A DNA stretch of 64,000 nt from Comamonas suwonensis (GTDB lineage Bacteria; Pseudomonadota; Gammaproteobacteria; Burkholderiales; Burkholderiaceae_C): positions 104,891-168,890 of the forward strand of contig NZ_JABBCQ020000012.1 in the NCBI RefSeq assembly GCF_012844455.2, written 5' to 3'. The position numbers were made by a program, and so were the translations under genes. This document shows, piece after piece, positions 25,833-35,463 of the stretch. Numbering within the stretch: position 1 is the first letter of the stretch; the number at the start of each line of letters is the position of its first letter. Under the pieces are notes generated by a model. The model did no database searches, was not told where the DNA came from, and worked only from the letters and a program-made list of their open reading frames with translations.

Positions 25833-26747
25833 ATGCTGCACCTCACCCTGCGTCAATTCGAGATATTTTGCGCCGTAGCCCATAGCGGAACTACGGTGGC
25901 TGCTGCAGAAACTGTAGCACTTTCGCAATCTGCCACCAGCGCTGCGCTGCAGCAACTGGAAGGCGGTCTGGGCGTGCAGTTGTTCGAGCGTGTGGGCAAG
26001 CGACTGGTGCTCAACGATGCCGGTCGTGCCCTTTTGCCGCAGGCGCTGGCTGTACTGGAGCAGGCGCGCGGCATTGAACAGGCATTCTCTGCCAAGGCGG
26101 CCAATATGCCTGTGCGCCTGCGCGTGGCGGCCAGCACTACCATCGGCACCTATGCCCTGCCTGAAGTGCTGGCGCGGCTGGCTGCATCCCACCCGCTGGT
26201 GCGCGTAGACCTGCAAATCGCCAACACCCAAGAGGTGGGTGAAGCCGTGCTGGCCATGGAAGTCGATATGGGCCTGATTGAAGGCAGCAGCCACTGGCAG
26301 GGGCTGGAGGTGGAGCCCTGGCTGCGCGATGAGCTGGTCATCGTTGCATCGCCGCACGACCCGCTGGCCCAGCAGGCCAAAACCAAGCCACTGGGTGTGG
26401 CCGCGCTGCGCAAAGCCGCATGGCTGCTGCGCGAGCCGGGCTCTGGCACGCGTGAGATGGTAGAGCACGCGCTGCTGCCACATCTGCACCAGTTGCCCGC
26501 AGCCGCCACACTGGGCAGCTCTGAAGCCATTGCCCGCTGTGTGGAGCAGGGGCTGGGCATCAGCTGCCTTTCGCGCGTGCTGGTGCAATCTCAGCTGCAA
26601 GCCCAGGTGCTGGACATTTTGCCCACAACCTTGCCGCGCATGTGGCGCAACTTCTCACTGGTGCAGCGCGCAGGCAAAAGGCGCTCTCCGGCGCTGCAGG
26701 CGTTTGTGGATGCTTGCAGCGCCAGCGTGCAGCCTCTCATGGACTAG
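25833..26747 (+). CDS. LysR family transcriptional regulator (YeiE-like)
   Basis: 304 residues from ATG 25833 (MLHLTLRQFEIFCAVA); an upstream in-frame start at 25704 adds a leader with no LysR similarity. The N-terminal helix-turn-helix (TTVAAAETVALSQSATSAALQQLEGGLGVQLFERVGKRL) is followed by a substrate-binding domain from about residue 90 (LRVAASTTIGTYALPEVL). Divergent from the YeiH-type exporter and the likely regulator of it; the inducer is unknown. Confidence 0.92.
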   Translation: MLHLTLRQFEIFCAVAHSGTTVAAAETVALSQSATSAALQQLEGGLGVQLFERVGKRLVLNDAGRALLPQALAVLEQARGIEQAFSAKAANMPVRLRVAASTTIGTYALPEVLARLAASHPLVRVDLQIANTQEVGEAVLAMEVDMGLIEGSSHWQGLEVEPWLRDELVIVASPHDPLAQQAKTKPLGVAALRKAAWLLREPGSGTREMVEHALLPHLHQLPAAATLGSSEAIARCVEQGLGISCLSRVLVQSQLQAQVLDILPTTLPRMWRNFSLVQRAGKRRSPALQAFVDACSASVQPLMD

Positions 26748-26756
26748 GTGTAAAAA

Positions 26757-26803
26757 CAGGCTGAAGCGCTTGATGAATAAGCGCAAGAAGCTATCAAAAT
26801 ATT
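26757..26803. repeat. AGCTAT/AGCGCT palindromic repeat, near-complete copy
   Basis: GAAGCGCTTGATGAATAAGCGC followed by AAGAAGCTATCAAAATATT, starting 10 bp after the lysR stop. Confidence 0.7.
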
Positions 26804-27373
26804 CAGCAGCGAAGGGGTGATAAATCCCGCAGTCAAACAGCATTCGGTGCCGTTTCAAGGCCTGCTGCTGCGGCTTTTGAAGCGTGTGATGCGAGGGGGC
26901 TTATCTACCTGCTGCACAGAAGTCCACTGCCACTTTGGGTCAGTGGAGGCGCAGATGTAGGTCCGCGTTTTCAGAGGCGGATGGACTGGCTTGGTTGGCA
27001 CAGTGCCGTGCAGATCAGGCAGCGTAGGAGGCGCATGAGTTTGGTGTGTTCGATGCAGGCACGGGCGCTTTGCTGGGCTGAATGCCATCAGCGATCACAA
27101 GCACATGTGCAATCTGGGCTACTGCGTGCGGCAGTCTTCACAGCGCCAGGGGGTGGCGCGCAACCGCCTGCAGATTCACGGGCGGGCGGTGGATGCGTCC
27201 ATGCTCTCCCGCATTCCCTGAAACAGACGCTCTCGCATAGCGGGCAAGCGCAGACAGCTATGGTTTTCTTTAAGCATCGTTTTGCTTGCAGCAGGGGTTT
27301 TTGGCCCTATATTGCATAGACAAGCCCGCAAACCATCATGCAGCGGCGGGCCGTATCTGCAGGGAGGAACACC
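26804..27373. other. Intergenic region with no supported gene
   Basis: 570 bp between lysR and the small 27374 gene. Short frames exist on both strands, but none has a ribosome site, a family motif or consistent codon bias. The end of the region must hold the promoter of the small gene; no clear sigma-70 pair was picked out. Confidence 0.5.
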
Positions 27374-27595
27374 ATGAAAACCATCGACGAAATGCTGCAC
27401 CTGGACCTGCTCACCCAAGAGCAGCATTTGCAGATCAGCAGCTGGATCGACGAAGCGCCTTCCCCCGAAGCCATTTTGCAAATGCCCGCCCCCCTGTGGC
27501 AGGCTGTGGAGCGTGCCAGTCAGGCCATGGGCGTGAACGAGGATTTGCTGCGGCCGCCGGCGCTGGATGCGCAAGGCCTCGCGCTCAGCCAGTAA
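27374..27595 (+). CDS. Small hypothetical protein, 73 residues
   Basis: Starts MKTIDEMLHLDLLTQEQHLQ after a strong AGGGAGG site 8 bases upstream. Composition is helical and acidic at the N-terminus, with no membrane segment or Cys. The middle (ISSWIDEAPSPEAILQMPAPLW) suggests two helices joined by a Pro-rich turn. Not recognised. The ribosome site and codon bias support a real gene. Confidence 0.7.
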   Translation: MKTIDEMLHLDLLTQEQHLQISSWIDEAPSPEAILQMPAPLWQAVERASQAMGVNEDLLRPPALDAQGLALSQ

Positions 27596-27646
27596 GGTGA
27601 AGCGGTCAGGCGCTGCCATAGCCACATTCAAAACCTAATCAACCTT

Positions 27647-27666
27647 AGGCTGCACTTGTGCAGCCT
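27647..27666. terminator. Possible bidirectional terminator hairpin
   Basis: 8-bp stem AGGCTGCA / TGCAGCCT with a 4-base loop between the convergent small gene and creA. The T run (GGTTTTT) comes only 8 bases later on the plus strand, so efficiency is doubtful. Confidence 0.45.
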
Positions 27667-27676
27667 GCTCTGGTTT

Positions 27677-28177
27677 TTACTTCACCGGAATAGGCGTGCT
27701 CTGCGGCACCGGCACGGCGGCGACGCTGTTCTGGGGCGAACCCTCGATCACGCGGTCGGAATACGTCATGTAGACCAGGGCGTTGCGCTTGGTGTCGACC
27801 ATGCGCACCACGCGCAGGCGCTTGAACAGCAGCGAAGTGCGCTCGGTAAACACATCTTCTTGTTGCTTGAGGGGCGCGGGGAACTGCAGAGTGCCTGTGG
27901 CCTGACAGGCGATAGAGGCTTCGGAGCGGTCTTCGGCCAGACCCAGTCCGCCCTTGATACCGCCAGTCTTGGCGCGCGAGACATAGCAGGTCACACCGGG
28001 CACCTTGGGGTCGTCATAGGCATCGACCACGATTTTGTGGTCCGGGCCAATCCATTTGAAGACGGTGTCCACGGCGCCGATTTGCTCGGCATGGCTCATG
28101 CCGACAAAGGCCATGGTGCCTGCGGTGGCGGCCGCAACGGCCAGAACGGCGGATAGCAATTTCATGGTGGTTCGCAT
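27677..28177 (-). CDS. creA: CreA family periplasmic protein
   Basis: 166 residues from ATG 28177; ATG 28165 ([13 protein letters not shown]) is an alternative. The N-terminus is a Sec signal peptide ending about SHA-EQ. The mature part begins [37 protein letters not shown] and contains [19 protein letters not shown], both hallmarks of CreA, with two Cys that may pair. CreA is a conserved periplasmic protein of unknown role; unlike E. coli, no creBCD genes are adjacent. Confidence 0.9.
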   Translation of the reverse strand: MRTTMKLLSAVLAVAAATAGTMAFVGMSHAEQIGAVDTVFKWIGPDHKIVVDAYDDPKVPGVTCYVSRAKTGGIKGGLGLAEDRSEASIACQATGTLQFPAPLKQQEDVFTERTSLLFKRLRVVRMVDTKRNALVYMTYSDRVIEGSPQNSVAAVPVPQSTPIPVK

Positions 28178-28190
28178 GGAAAGTGAAATT

Positions 28191-28204
28191 AAGGGTTAAC
28201 CCTT
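28191..28204. promoter_or_regulatory. Perfect palindrome upstream of creA
   Basis: AAGGGTTAACCCTT, a 14-bp perfect palindrome 14 bp before the creA start. Possible operator; the binding protein is unknown. Confidence 0.4.
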
Positions 28205-28489
28205 GCGTGGTCGCAGGGCATTGTGGCCGCTGCGTATCGTAGAGGATGCGCTCTGGCGACAATGCAGACCTGCTGGCGGGGATTGCAATCATGCATTGTC
28301 CTGTCCCGCCGCCTTCTGTTTTATCCACAGATGCAGAAAGTTCTGCAGGCCTGCGGCCTGTGCTGGCATTCAGCCTCGGATGCCGATTTCTGACTTCCTT
28401 GTTGCTCGCAGCGACTGCTTTTCTGGCAGGCGCTTTTTCGGCTTTGTTCTCTTTAAGCGTCATGCCCTTGCCGGGTGTGACGAGTTTCT
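28205..28489. other. Divergent creA/MFS intergenic region
   Basis: About 285 bp before the MFS start. Short plus-strand frames are open but show no ribosome site or family similarity. Expected to contain the MFS promoter; no confident -35/-10 pair was seen. Confidence 0.4.
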
Positions 28490-29713
28490 ATGTCTGTTTC
28501 CGTTTCTGCTTCTGCCTCTGATTCCACGCCGGGTCTGAGCCCCTCTTCCCTGCTGCTGATGGCGCTGGCCTGCGGTCTGTGCGCGGGTGGTAATTACTTC
28601 AATCAGCCCTTGCTGCACTCGATTGCCGGGCATTTCTCGGTCAGCGAATCTGCCGCCGCCACCAGCGTGACGCTGGCGCAGGTGGCTTATGCCGGTGGCT
28701 TGCTGCTACTGGCTCCGCTGGGTGACAAGCTGCAGCGCCGGGGGCTGGCTGTCAGCCTGATGCTGCTGGCGGCCGTGGGCCAGGCGCTGTGCGGTTTTTC
28801 TCAGAACCTGCCCATGTTTTTGCTGGGCACGCTGCTGGCGGGTTTGTTCTCGGTGGCAGCGCAGGTGCTGGTACCCATGGCGGCAGCACTGGCCCAGCCG
28901 GGCCAGAGCGGGCGCGCCGTGGGCTGGGTGATGAGTGGCTTGTTGCTGGGTATTTTGCTGGCGCGCAGTGTGGCAGGCATGGTGTCTGGCGCATGGGGCT
29001 GGCAGGCCGTGTACCAGGGCGCGGCGCTGGTGATGGCGGTGGTGGCGCTGTGGTTGTGGAAGGCACTGCCTGCTTCACGCAACCCGGTGCCGGTGAGCTA
29101 TGGACAGGTGCTTTCCAGCATGTGGAGCCTGCTGCGCAGCCAGCCCGGCCTGCGCCAGCGTACCTTGGTCAGCGCACTGGCGTTTGCTTCGGTCAGCGTA
29201 TTGTTTTCGACCATGGCGCTGCAGCTTTCCAGCGGGCCACTGGGGCTGGGTGATGGGCAGATTGGCCTGATTGGACTGGCCGGTGCGGCGGGCGCGTTGG
29301 TGGCCACGCAAGCCGGGCGACTGGTCGATAAAGGTCTGGGCCGCGTGAGCTGCGCCATTGGTGCGCTGGCGCTGCTGTTGTCATGGCCCATGCTGTGGGT
29401 GGGTGGCTCCCATCTGGGCTGGTTTGTGCTGGGTATGGTGGTGATTGATCTGGGCCTGCAATGCCTGAACATCACCAACCAGGCCACCGTGGCGCAACTG
29501 ATGCCGGTGGCGCGAGGCCGCATGAATGCGGTTTATATGACGGGCTACTTCACCGGTGCAGCCGCCGGTTCTGCCCTGGGCACGCTGGCTTGGCGTCTCA
29601 ACGGCTGGCAAGGCGCTTGCGCACTGGGTGTGGCGCTGGCGCTGATGGCTGCGCTGGAGACGTTTCGCATGCGCAAAAGCCATGGGCTTCAGCAGCCCAT
29701 GGCGGTTCACTAA
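28490..29713 (+). CDS. MFS transporter
   Basis: 407 residues with twelve predicted helices. The family loop after helix 2 reads LLLLAPLGDKLQRRGLAV, the usual G-D-x-x-x-R-R-G pattern, and NQPLLHSIAGHFSVSESAAATSVTLAQVAYAGG is typical of the YnfM/AraJ-like drug:H+ antiporter group. Substrate unknown. Isolated, with the TonB receptor gene convergent 20 bp downstream. Confidence 0.88.
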   Translation: MSVSVSASASDSTPGLSPSSLLLMALACGLCAGGNYFNQPLLHSIAGHFSVSESAAATSVTLAQVAYAGGLLLLAPLGDKLQRRGLAVSLMLLAAVGQALCGFSQNLPMFLLGTLLAGLFSVAAQVLVPMAAALAQPGQSGRAVGWVMSGLLLGILLARSVAGMVSGAWGWQAVYQGAALVMAVVALWLWKALPASRNPVPVSYGQVLSSMWSLLRSQPGLRQRTLVSALAFASVSVLFSTMALQLSSGPLGLGDGQIGLIGLAGAAGALVATQAGRLVDKGLGRVSCAIGALALLLSWPMLWVGGSHLGWFVLGMVVIDLGLQCLNITNQATVAQLMPVARGRMNAVYMTGYFTGAAAGSALGTLAWRLNGWQGACALGVALALMAALETFRMRKSHGLQQPMAVH

Positions 29714-29732
29714 ATGCGCTTATGAACTGTGC

Positions 29733-32048
29733 TTACATGTCCCAGCGCAATGAGGCCGTGTAGGTGCGCTGCGGATAGGGGTGAAAGTTCCAGTACTGGG
29801 CATTATTGGCGTTGTCCACGCCAAACGCCGCCGACAGTCGCTTGTCGATCTGGTAGCGGGCGCGCAGATCAACGCTGAAGTACTTGCTGGCCCCGAAATA
29901 GGTGTCGGCATTGACGTCGCTGTTGTCCAGATTCGAGTACTGGCGGCCGCTGTAGCGCGCAGCCACCGTCAGCGCCCAGCGGTCTGTGGGCTGATAAGTG
30001 GCATAGGCCGTGGCACGCCAGCGCGGCACGCGGGGCTGCCACTTGCCGACACTGGCCGGGTTGGCGGCATTGGCCACGGTCTTCGAGTTGGCAAAGGTCA
30101 GACTGGCTCCCAGATCCAGTCCACGCACCAGCACCGATTGCGCGGAGTAAGCCAGTTCAAGCCCGGTGGTGCGCACCTTGTCCACGTTTTGCACGGCTGA
30201 GATGGTGGTGCCCGGAATCAGCTGGCTGTAGAGCGCGTCTTTGGTCGCTTCGTGAAACAGCGTGGCGCGCAGCAGACCATTTCCCAAGTCTTGCTCGGCA
30301 CTCAATTCACTGGTCCACGATTTTTCGGGTCGCAGGTCCGGGTTGTTGATGAACGAGAGCACGCCGCCCGATGTCGCACCATACAGCTCGCCAACCGTGG
30401 GAAAACGCACGGCGCGGCCCAGCGATGCTTTGAGCGTGGTGTGGCGCGCCAGCTGGTATGCCAGCGCGGCCTTGGGGGACAAATGTGATTCGCTGCGCTG
30501 GGCGTAATTCAGTTGGCTGCTGGCGGTGGCCGTGCGGCCCTGGCTGGCAGTCCAGTCTTCCCAGCGCAGGCCCAGCACGGCTTTCCAGTCTTTGGCTAAC
30601 TGCCAGCTGTCCTGCGCCCAGACATAGCGCGTTTCAGCCCGCCCGCCGACTTGGCTGACCAGCGATTGCGCATTGGCTGGGCCGGATTGCCAGTCGCCCG
30701 TCACGTTGAATTTGCGGATGTCGAGGTGGTAGGCATCGCGGCCCAGGCCGAAGTCCACGATATGCGCGCCTTGCAGGCCCAGCAGTCCGTTCTGGCGCCA
30801 GGTACCTTTGGCCGCCAGCGTGTTCCAGCCGGTGCCGTTCTGATCCTGCAGCGTGCCATTGCCGCCGGTGGCGGCCGCTGGCAGGGCAATCGTGGGGACG
30901 CGTTGCTGATCCTTGCCGTAGTCGTACAGGCTGGCACTCAGCTCCCAGTCAAAGCTGCCTTGCGTGTGGCTTTTGAGGGAGACGCCATGCATGGTATGCG
31001 TCTGGCTGTCGTTGGACAGGCCAAACGCCGTGGGCGAGAGGCTGTAGGTCTTGCCCCCGATATTGATGGGGCCGCTGTACACCGGCTGGCCGTTCGGCCC
31101 CTTGAGATAACTTTCCGAGCGGCCCTTGGCATTGTTTTGCCACCAGCCCAATGTGTAGCTGGCGCGCAATGTGGGCGTGATGTCGTAGGCCAGTTTGATC
31201 TTGGCGTGATCCTGCTGCGTGCGGTATTGCGTGCCCGCGCCCAGAATGAGCCAGGGCTGGTTGGTGGTGTTGAGCCCCGCCACTGCGCCAGTTACGGGGG
31301 TACCTGCACTGCCAGCCACGCCCGCAGATTGCAGCACGGTAGGGAAGGTCATGGGCTGACCCTGACTGTCGGTGTGGTTGAGGTTGATCCAGAACGACCA
31401 GTCGCCGCTTCGGCTGCCGATGGACGCACTGCTGTTCCAGCTATTGAAGGTTTTGTCGGTGCCGAAGAGCTGGTTGGGCTGGGATGAATAGCCAGCGGCC
31501 ACATGGGTTTCCAGCTTGTCTGGCATGCGGGTCACATAGTCCACCACGGCACCTGCGGAGTTGCCGGGGTAGGCGGCAGAAAACGGGCCGTACATGACAT
31601 CCACACGCTCAATTTCTTCGGGCGTGACCAGGCCCCAGCGAGGCGCGTAGTTGCTGCCGTTGGCGATGCCATTGCCCAGAAAGTTGGAGAGCAAAATTCC
31701 GTCTGCATACACGGCAGAGCGCGCGCTATTGCCCGTGCCCGATGCGCGGGTGGAGAGGATGGCGTGGTTGTAATCGCCGATATAGCGCTTGCGCACCAGC
31801 AGGCTGGGCAGGTATTTGAGGGCGTCTTCGCTGTCCGTGGCGTTGATGCGGGTCTCGATTTCCTCGCGGGTGATGCCTTCGATGGTGGTCGGAATCTGCG
31901 TGGGCAGCGAGCTGGGCTGGCCGCCGTTGACAGTGACCACGCCAAGCGTGCGGCTGCGCTCTGGCAAGTCGGTGATGTCAGTCGAAGTCTGGGCCAGACA
32001 CGGCCAAGCAATACCACTCACCACGAGTGGCAAAAAATACGTTTTCAT
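29733..32048 (-). CDS. TonB-dependent outer membrane receptor
   Basis: 771 residues. Signal peptide MKTYFLPLVVSGIAWPCLA; the plug domain begins near 35 (GVVTVNGGQPSSLPTQIPTTIEGI, ARASGTGNSA-type signature, VDVMYGPFSAAYPGNSAGAVVDYVTRMP). The 22-strand barrel follows and ends with the aromatic RTYTASLRWDM, the outer-membrane assembly signal. GGGG lies before the ATG. The DUF2946-like gene upstream on the same strand suggests a metal (perhaps copper) substrate, but this is inference from context. Confidence 0.92.
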   Translation of the reverse strand: MKTYFLPLVVSGIAWPCLAQTSTDITDLPERSRTLGVVTVNGGQPSSLPTQIPTTIEGITREEIETRINATDSEDALKYLPSLLVRKRYIGDYNHAILSTRASGTGNSARSAVYADGILLSNFLGNGIANGSNYAPRWGLVTPEEIERVDVMYGPFSAAYPGNSAGAVVDYVTRMPDKLETHVAAGYSSQPNQLFGTDKTFNSWNSSASIGSRSGDWSFWINLNHTDSQGQPMTFPTVLQSAGVAGSAGTPVTGAVAGLNTTNQPWLILGAGTQYRTQQDHAKIKLAYDITPTLRASYTLGWWQNNAKGRSESYLKGPNGQPVYSGPINIGGKTYSLSPTAFGLSNDSQTHTMHGVSLKSHTQGSFDWELSASLYDYGKDQQRVPTIALPAAATGGNGTLQDQNGTGWNTLAAKGTWRQNGLLGLQGAHIVDFGLGRDAYHLDIRKFNVTGDWQSGPANAQSLVSQVGGRAETRYVWAQDSWQLAKDWKAVLGLRWEDWTASQGRTATASSQLNYAQRSESHLSPKAALAYQLARHTTLKASLGRAVRFPTVGELYGATSGGVLSFINNPDLRPEKSWTSELSAEQDLGNGLLRATLFHEATKDALYSQLIPGTTISAVQNVDKVRTTGLELAYSAQSVLVRGLDLGASLTFANSKTVANAANPASVGKWQPRVPRWRATAYATYQPTDRWALTVAARYSGRQYSNLDNSDVNADTYFGASKYFSVDLRARYQIDKRLSAAFGVDNANNAQYWNFHPYPQRTYTASLRWDM

Positions 32049-32129
32049 TGAGGTACCCCGGAGTGTTTAGCTCCTATGAATCTGATAGCGGCTAACGCAA
32101 ACAATGCCTGCGCTGGAGCCGAAAATAGT

Positions 32130-32525
32130 TCAAGAAGTTGCCGGGGGTGGCCCGCGTGCGGGCAGAGGTGCCGCCGTGATGGCGGCAATGCGCGCCCGCT
32201 CTACCGGCTGCAGCGCATGGCGCAGCGGTGACTGGGTGGGCACAGCCAGTTGCAGCACCGGCGGGGGTGGTGCCGCATGGGGCAGGCACATGGGACAGTC
32301 AAGGTGACCTGCGCCGAGGACCGTGTGATCGCTGCCTTCGTCGTCGCTGCCATTTTCGCCAACGGCAACCATCTTCATGGCACCGGTGCTGGTGCAGATC
32401 AGCTCAAAACCCTGCGACTGAATCAGTGGTGCAGCGCTTGCCACGCCGATGGACAATGCAAACCATGCCAGCACACACCGGCCCAGAAGGCAGGTGGCAA
32501 TGCGGCGAAGTGCGTGCAAAGTCAT
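32130..32525 (-). CDS. DUF2946-like small exported protein with CPMC motif
   Basis: 131 residues from ATG 32525; ATG 32558 is possible. A hydrophobic N-terminal segment (CLLGRCVLAWFALSIGVASA) is a signal peptide or anchor. The middle has a Cys in FELICTSTGAMKMV and the motif GHLDCPMCLPHAAPPPP, the pattern of DUF2946 proteins, which often accompany TonB receptors. Met, His and Cys content suggests metal binding. It lies 81 bp before the TonB receptor gene on the same strand. Confidence 0.75.
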   Translation of the reverse strand: MTLHALRRIATCLLGRCVLAWFALSIGVASAAPLIQSQGFELICTSTGAMKMVAVGENGSDDEGSDHTVLGAGHLDCPMCLPHAAPPPPVLQLAVPTQSPLRHALQPVERARIAAITAAPLPARGPPPATS

Positions 32526-32643
32526 GAGGCGAATGATGGTGGCAGCTGCCCTGATCATACGGCGTTTGTCAGGGGAGACTATGCGTAAAAACCGCCTCTA
32601 ATGCTTTTACCATCTGCGCGCAATGCGCTGTTTTTAATAACAA

Positions 32644-32664
32644 AACCCGGCGCAAGGCCGGGTT
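32644..32664 (-). terminator. Hairpin downstream of cphA, probable terminator
   Basis: 8-bp stem AACCCGGC / GCCGGGTT; on the minus strand it is followed by TTTTGTTATT. It lies about 135 bp past the cphA stop. Confidence 0.55.
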
Positions 32665-32714
32665 GGAGTCGCAACAGCACCAGTCGTGAAAAGCTGGCGT
32701 CTTCTAAGACAGAG

Positions 32715-32798
32715 ACAGCCAGCAAGCGCCGCCGCGCAGCGAGGCTGTCGTCCCCCTGTTTTTTTTATTCAGGGGAAGGCGCGTCAGCGCCTCAGGGG
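32715..32798. repeat. GC-rich palindromic repeat after cphA
   Basis: Blocks GTCGTCCCCCTG, AGGCGCGTCAGCGCCT and CAGGGG with short internal hairpins, partly shared with the elements at 54660 and 56262, directly abutting the cphA stop. Confidence 0.5.
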
Positions 32799-35369
32799 TT
32801 ACTGTCCTGCCACATGCTTGCGCAGGTGCTCAAGCGCTTCTTCCACCTGATCGACCAGCACCAGGCTCAGGTCGCCGGCTTCCAGGCGGCTCAAAGCGTG
32901 GTCAATGGCGATGAATTCACCGTGGATTTCAGTGGTGTAAGTCGTACGGATGGCCCCTTCCAGCCCCTGCTTCAGCAGTGCCAGCACTTCACCATCTTTG
33001 CGGCCGCGCTGCGCTGCGTCCTGGTACAGGATCACGTCGTCAAACACTTTGCCCAGAATCTGGGTCTGCTCGATGATGTCCTGATCGCGGCGGTCACCCG
33101 CACCGCTGATGACTACGCTGCGGCGCTTGGCCGGCATGGCTTCCACAGCTTGCACCAGGGCGCGCATGGCGTCCGGGTTGTGGCCGTAGTCGGCAATGAT
33201 GGTGGCACCCTTGTAATCCATCACGTTAAAGCGCGCGGGGGCGTTGCCGGTGTCGTTCAGGAAACCAGCCAGACCGCGGCGGATCGTCTGCCAGGGCAGG
33301 CCAGCCGCCCATGCCGCGCCAATCGATGCCATCACGTTTTCAACCTGGAAGGTGATGGTGCCGTTGCGGGTGATGGGGATGTCGCGCAGCGCAATGGTTT
33401 CGCGCCATGAGCCTTCGGCGGCCACGATGGAGTCGCCATCCACATAGACCACGCGGCTGCCCTGGGCGCGGTGCGTGGCCATGATGGGGTGGTGGCGATC
33501 GGCGGCAAAGAAGATGACCTTGCCGGGGCAAACGGATGCCATGGCGGCGACCAGTGGGTCGGCTGCATTGAGCACGCCGTAGCCATCAGTCGCGACGTTT
33601 TGCACGATGACGCGCTTCAACACGCCCACGTCTTCCTTGGTGGTGATGAAGTTCAGACCCAGATGATCGCCTTCGCCCACGTTGGTGACCACGGCCACCT
33701 GGCAGCGGTCAAAACCCAGACCTTCACGCAAAATGCCGCCGCGTGCGCATTCGAGCACGGCGGCATCGGTTTCGGGGTGGGCCAGCGCGTTGCGGGCGCT
33801 CTTGGGGCCGGAGCAGTCACCGCTGTCGATCTGGCGGCCGTTGACCCACACGCCATCGGTGTTGGTCATGGCGGTGCGCCAGCCGTGCGACGTGAACAGG
33901 TGGGCAATCACGCGGGTGGTCGTGGTCTTGCCATTGGTGCCGGTGACGGCAACCAGGGGGATGCGGCCGTTGTCACCAGGCGCATACAGCTCGTCCACCA
34001 TGGGTACGCCCACGTTGCGAGGGCGACCAAAGGACGGTGCCAGGTGCATGCGCAGGCCGGGGGCCGCGTTCACTTCCACAATGCCGCCGCTTTGCTCTTC
34101 CAGCGGCTTGAGCATGGTTTCGCAGACCACGTCCACGCCGCAGATGTGCAGCCCAATGGTCTGGGCCGCTTCAATCGCGCGGGCGGCGATTTCGGGGTGC
34201 ACGTCGTCGGTCACGTCGGTGGCGCTGCCGCCGGTGGACAGGTTGGCGTTGTTGCGCAACACCACGCGCTGGCCCTGCGCGGGCACGGATTCAGGGCTCA
34301 GACCTTCGCTGGCAATGCGGGCAATGGCGATATCGTCCAGGCGAATCTTGGTCAGCGCCGTGCCGTGGCCCGAGCCGCGACGTGGGTCCTGATTGACGAT
34401 TTCGACCAGTTCGCGAATGGTGTGGGTGCCATCACCGAGCACCTGGGGTGGCTCGCGGCGGGCAGCGGCGACGAGTTGGCCGCCGACGACCAGCATGCGG
34501 AAATCGTGGCCAGGCAAGAAGCGCTCGACCAGAATTTCGTCGCCAAACTCACTGGCTACTTTGTAGGCCGCTTCCAGGCCTTCGCGGGTGGTGATATTGA
34601 CCACCACGCCCTTGCCCTGGTTGCCGTCCTGCGGCTTGACCACGACGGGCAGGCCTACTTCTTGCGCCACGACCCAGGCGTCTTCCACATCTGTCACGGG
34701 ACGGCCCATGGGCACAGGCACGCCAGCGGCGTGCAGCAGGCGCTTGGTCAGGTCTTTGTCCTGTGCAATCGACTCAGCCACGGCGCTGGTGGAGTCCAGC
34801 TCGGCAGCCTGAAAGCGGCGGGCCTTGGAGCCCCAGCCCAATTGCACCAGAGACCCGGTGGTGAGACGGCGATAGGGAATGCCACGGGCTACGGCGGCAT
34901 CCAGGATGGCGCCGGTCGAAGGGCCGATGCGGTCGTCTTCGTCCAGCTCGCGCAGTTGGGCGATGACCTTGTCGCTGTCAAAAGGCGTGTCGTTGAGGGC
35001 CGCCAGGATCAGGGCTTCGGCCTGCTCCATGGCCAGTCGGCCCACGGCTTCCTCGGTGTACTCCACCACGACCTGGAAGGTGCCGTGTTCCACAGTCTCA
35101 TGTGTGCGGCTGAAGGAGACAGGGCAGCCAGCCTGCGCCTGCAGCGACAGGGCGGCTACTTCCAGCACATGGGCCAGCGACAGGTGCTGGTTGGCACCAT
35201 GGGGCTGCAGCGTGCCAATGGTGGGGAAGCGTGCGCGCAGCTTGTCTTCAAAGCCGGGCATGGCGGTGTAGCGCAACTCGCTGTCTTCACAGTGCACGAT
35301 GGCTTCGAAGGCGGTGCTGCGGGTCCAGAGGTTGGGGCCACGCAGGGCTCGGATGCGGGTGATCTGCAT
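32799..35369 (-). CDS. cphA: Cyanophycin synthetase
   Basis: 856 residues, the usual CphA length. N-terminal domain (1-200), ATP-grasp domain (about 210-465: VPVPMGRPV, VVVKPQDGNQGKGVVVNI, EVNAAPGLRMH) and Mur-ligase-like domain with P-loop GTNGKTTTTR at 477-486. Both ATP sites are intact, so the protein should add Asp and Arg to the growing multi-L-arginyl-poly-L-aspartate chain, a cytoplasmic nitrogen store. It follows the paralogue at 35464 and probably shares its transcript. The nearby nitrate genes make a nitrogen-storage role reasonable. Confidence 0.95.
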   Translation of the reverse strand: MQITRIRALRGPNLWTRSTAFEAIVHCEDSELRYTAMPGFEDKLRARFPTIGTLQPHGANQHLSLAHVLEVAALSLQAQAGCPVSFSRTHETVEHGTFQVVVEYTEEAVGRLAMEQAEALILAALNDTPFDSDKVIAQLRELDEDDRIGPSTGAILDAAVARGIPYRRLTTGSLVQLGWGSKARRFQAAELDSTSAVAESIAQDKDLTKRLLHAAGVPVPMGRPVTDVEDAWVVAQEVGLPVVVKPQDGNQGKGVVVNITTREGLEAAYKVASEFGDEILVERFLPGHDFRMLVVGGQLVAAARREPPQVLGDGTHTIRELVEIVNQDPRRGSGHGTALTKIRLDDIAIARIASEGLSPESVPAQGQRVVLRNNANLSTGGSATDVTDDVHPEIAARAIEAAQTIGLHICGVDVVCETMLKPLEEQSGGIVEVNAAPGLRMHLAPSFGRPRNVGVPMVDELYAPGDNGRIPLVAVTGTNGKTTTTRVIAHLFTSHGWRTAMTNTDGVWVNGRQIDSGDCSGPKSARNALAHPETDAAVLECARGGILREGLGFDRCQVAVVTNVGEGDHLGLNFITTKEDVGVLKRVIVQNVATDGYGVLNAADPLVAAMASVCPGKVIFFAADRHHPIMATHRAQGSRVVYVDGDSIVAAEGSWRETIALRDIPITRNGTITFQVENVMASIGAAWAAGLPWQTIRRGLAGFLNDTGNAPARFNVMDYKGATIIADYGHNPDAMRALVQAVEAMPAKRRSVVISGAGDRRDQDIIEQTQILGKVFDDVILYQDAAQRGRKDGEVLALLKQGLEGAIRTTYTTEIHGEFIAIDHALSRLEAGDLSLVLVDQVEEALEHLRKHVAGQ

Positions 35370-35387
35370 AGTGTTCTTTCAGCTGAA

Positions 35388-35452
35388 TATCAAGCTATTT
35401 CTTGGCTTGGCGCTTGCCCTGCAAGCGCCAGCAGCTATATTTATTGAAGCGT
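35388..35452. repeat. AGCTAT/AGCGCT palindromic repeat between the two cphA genes
   Basis: Complete copy: AAGCTATTTCTTGGC, GGCGCTTGCCCTGCAAGCGCC and AGCAGCTATATTTATTG, a perfect inner hairpin with outer AGCTAT boxes, filling most of the gap. Confidence 0.75.
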
Positions 35453-35463
35453 TTGACGGGCGC

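Noticed and set aside
26981..27319. 112-codon plus-strand frame
   Set aside because: Trp/Cys/Arg-rich with no ribosome site or family; overlaps the leader of the 73-residue gene.
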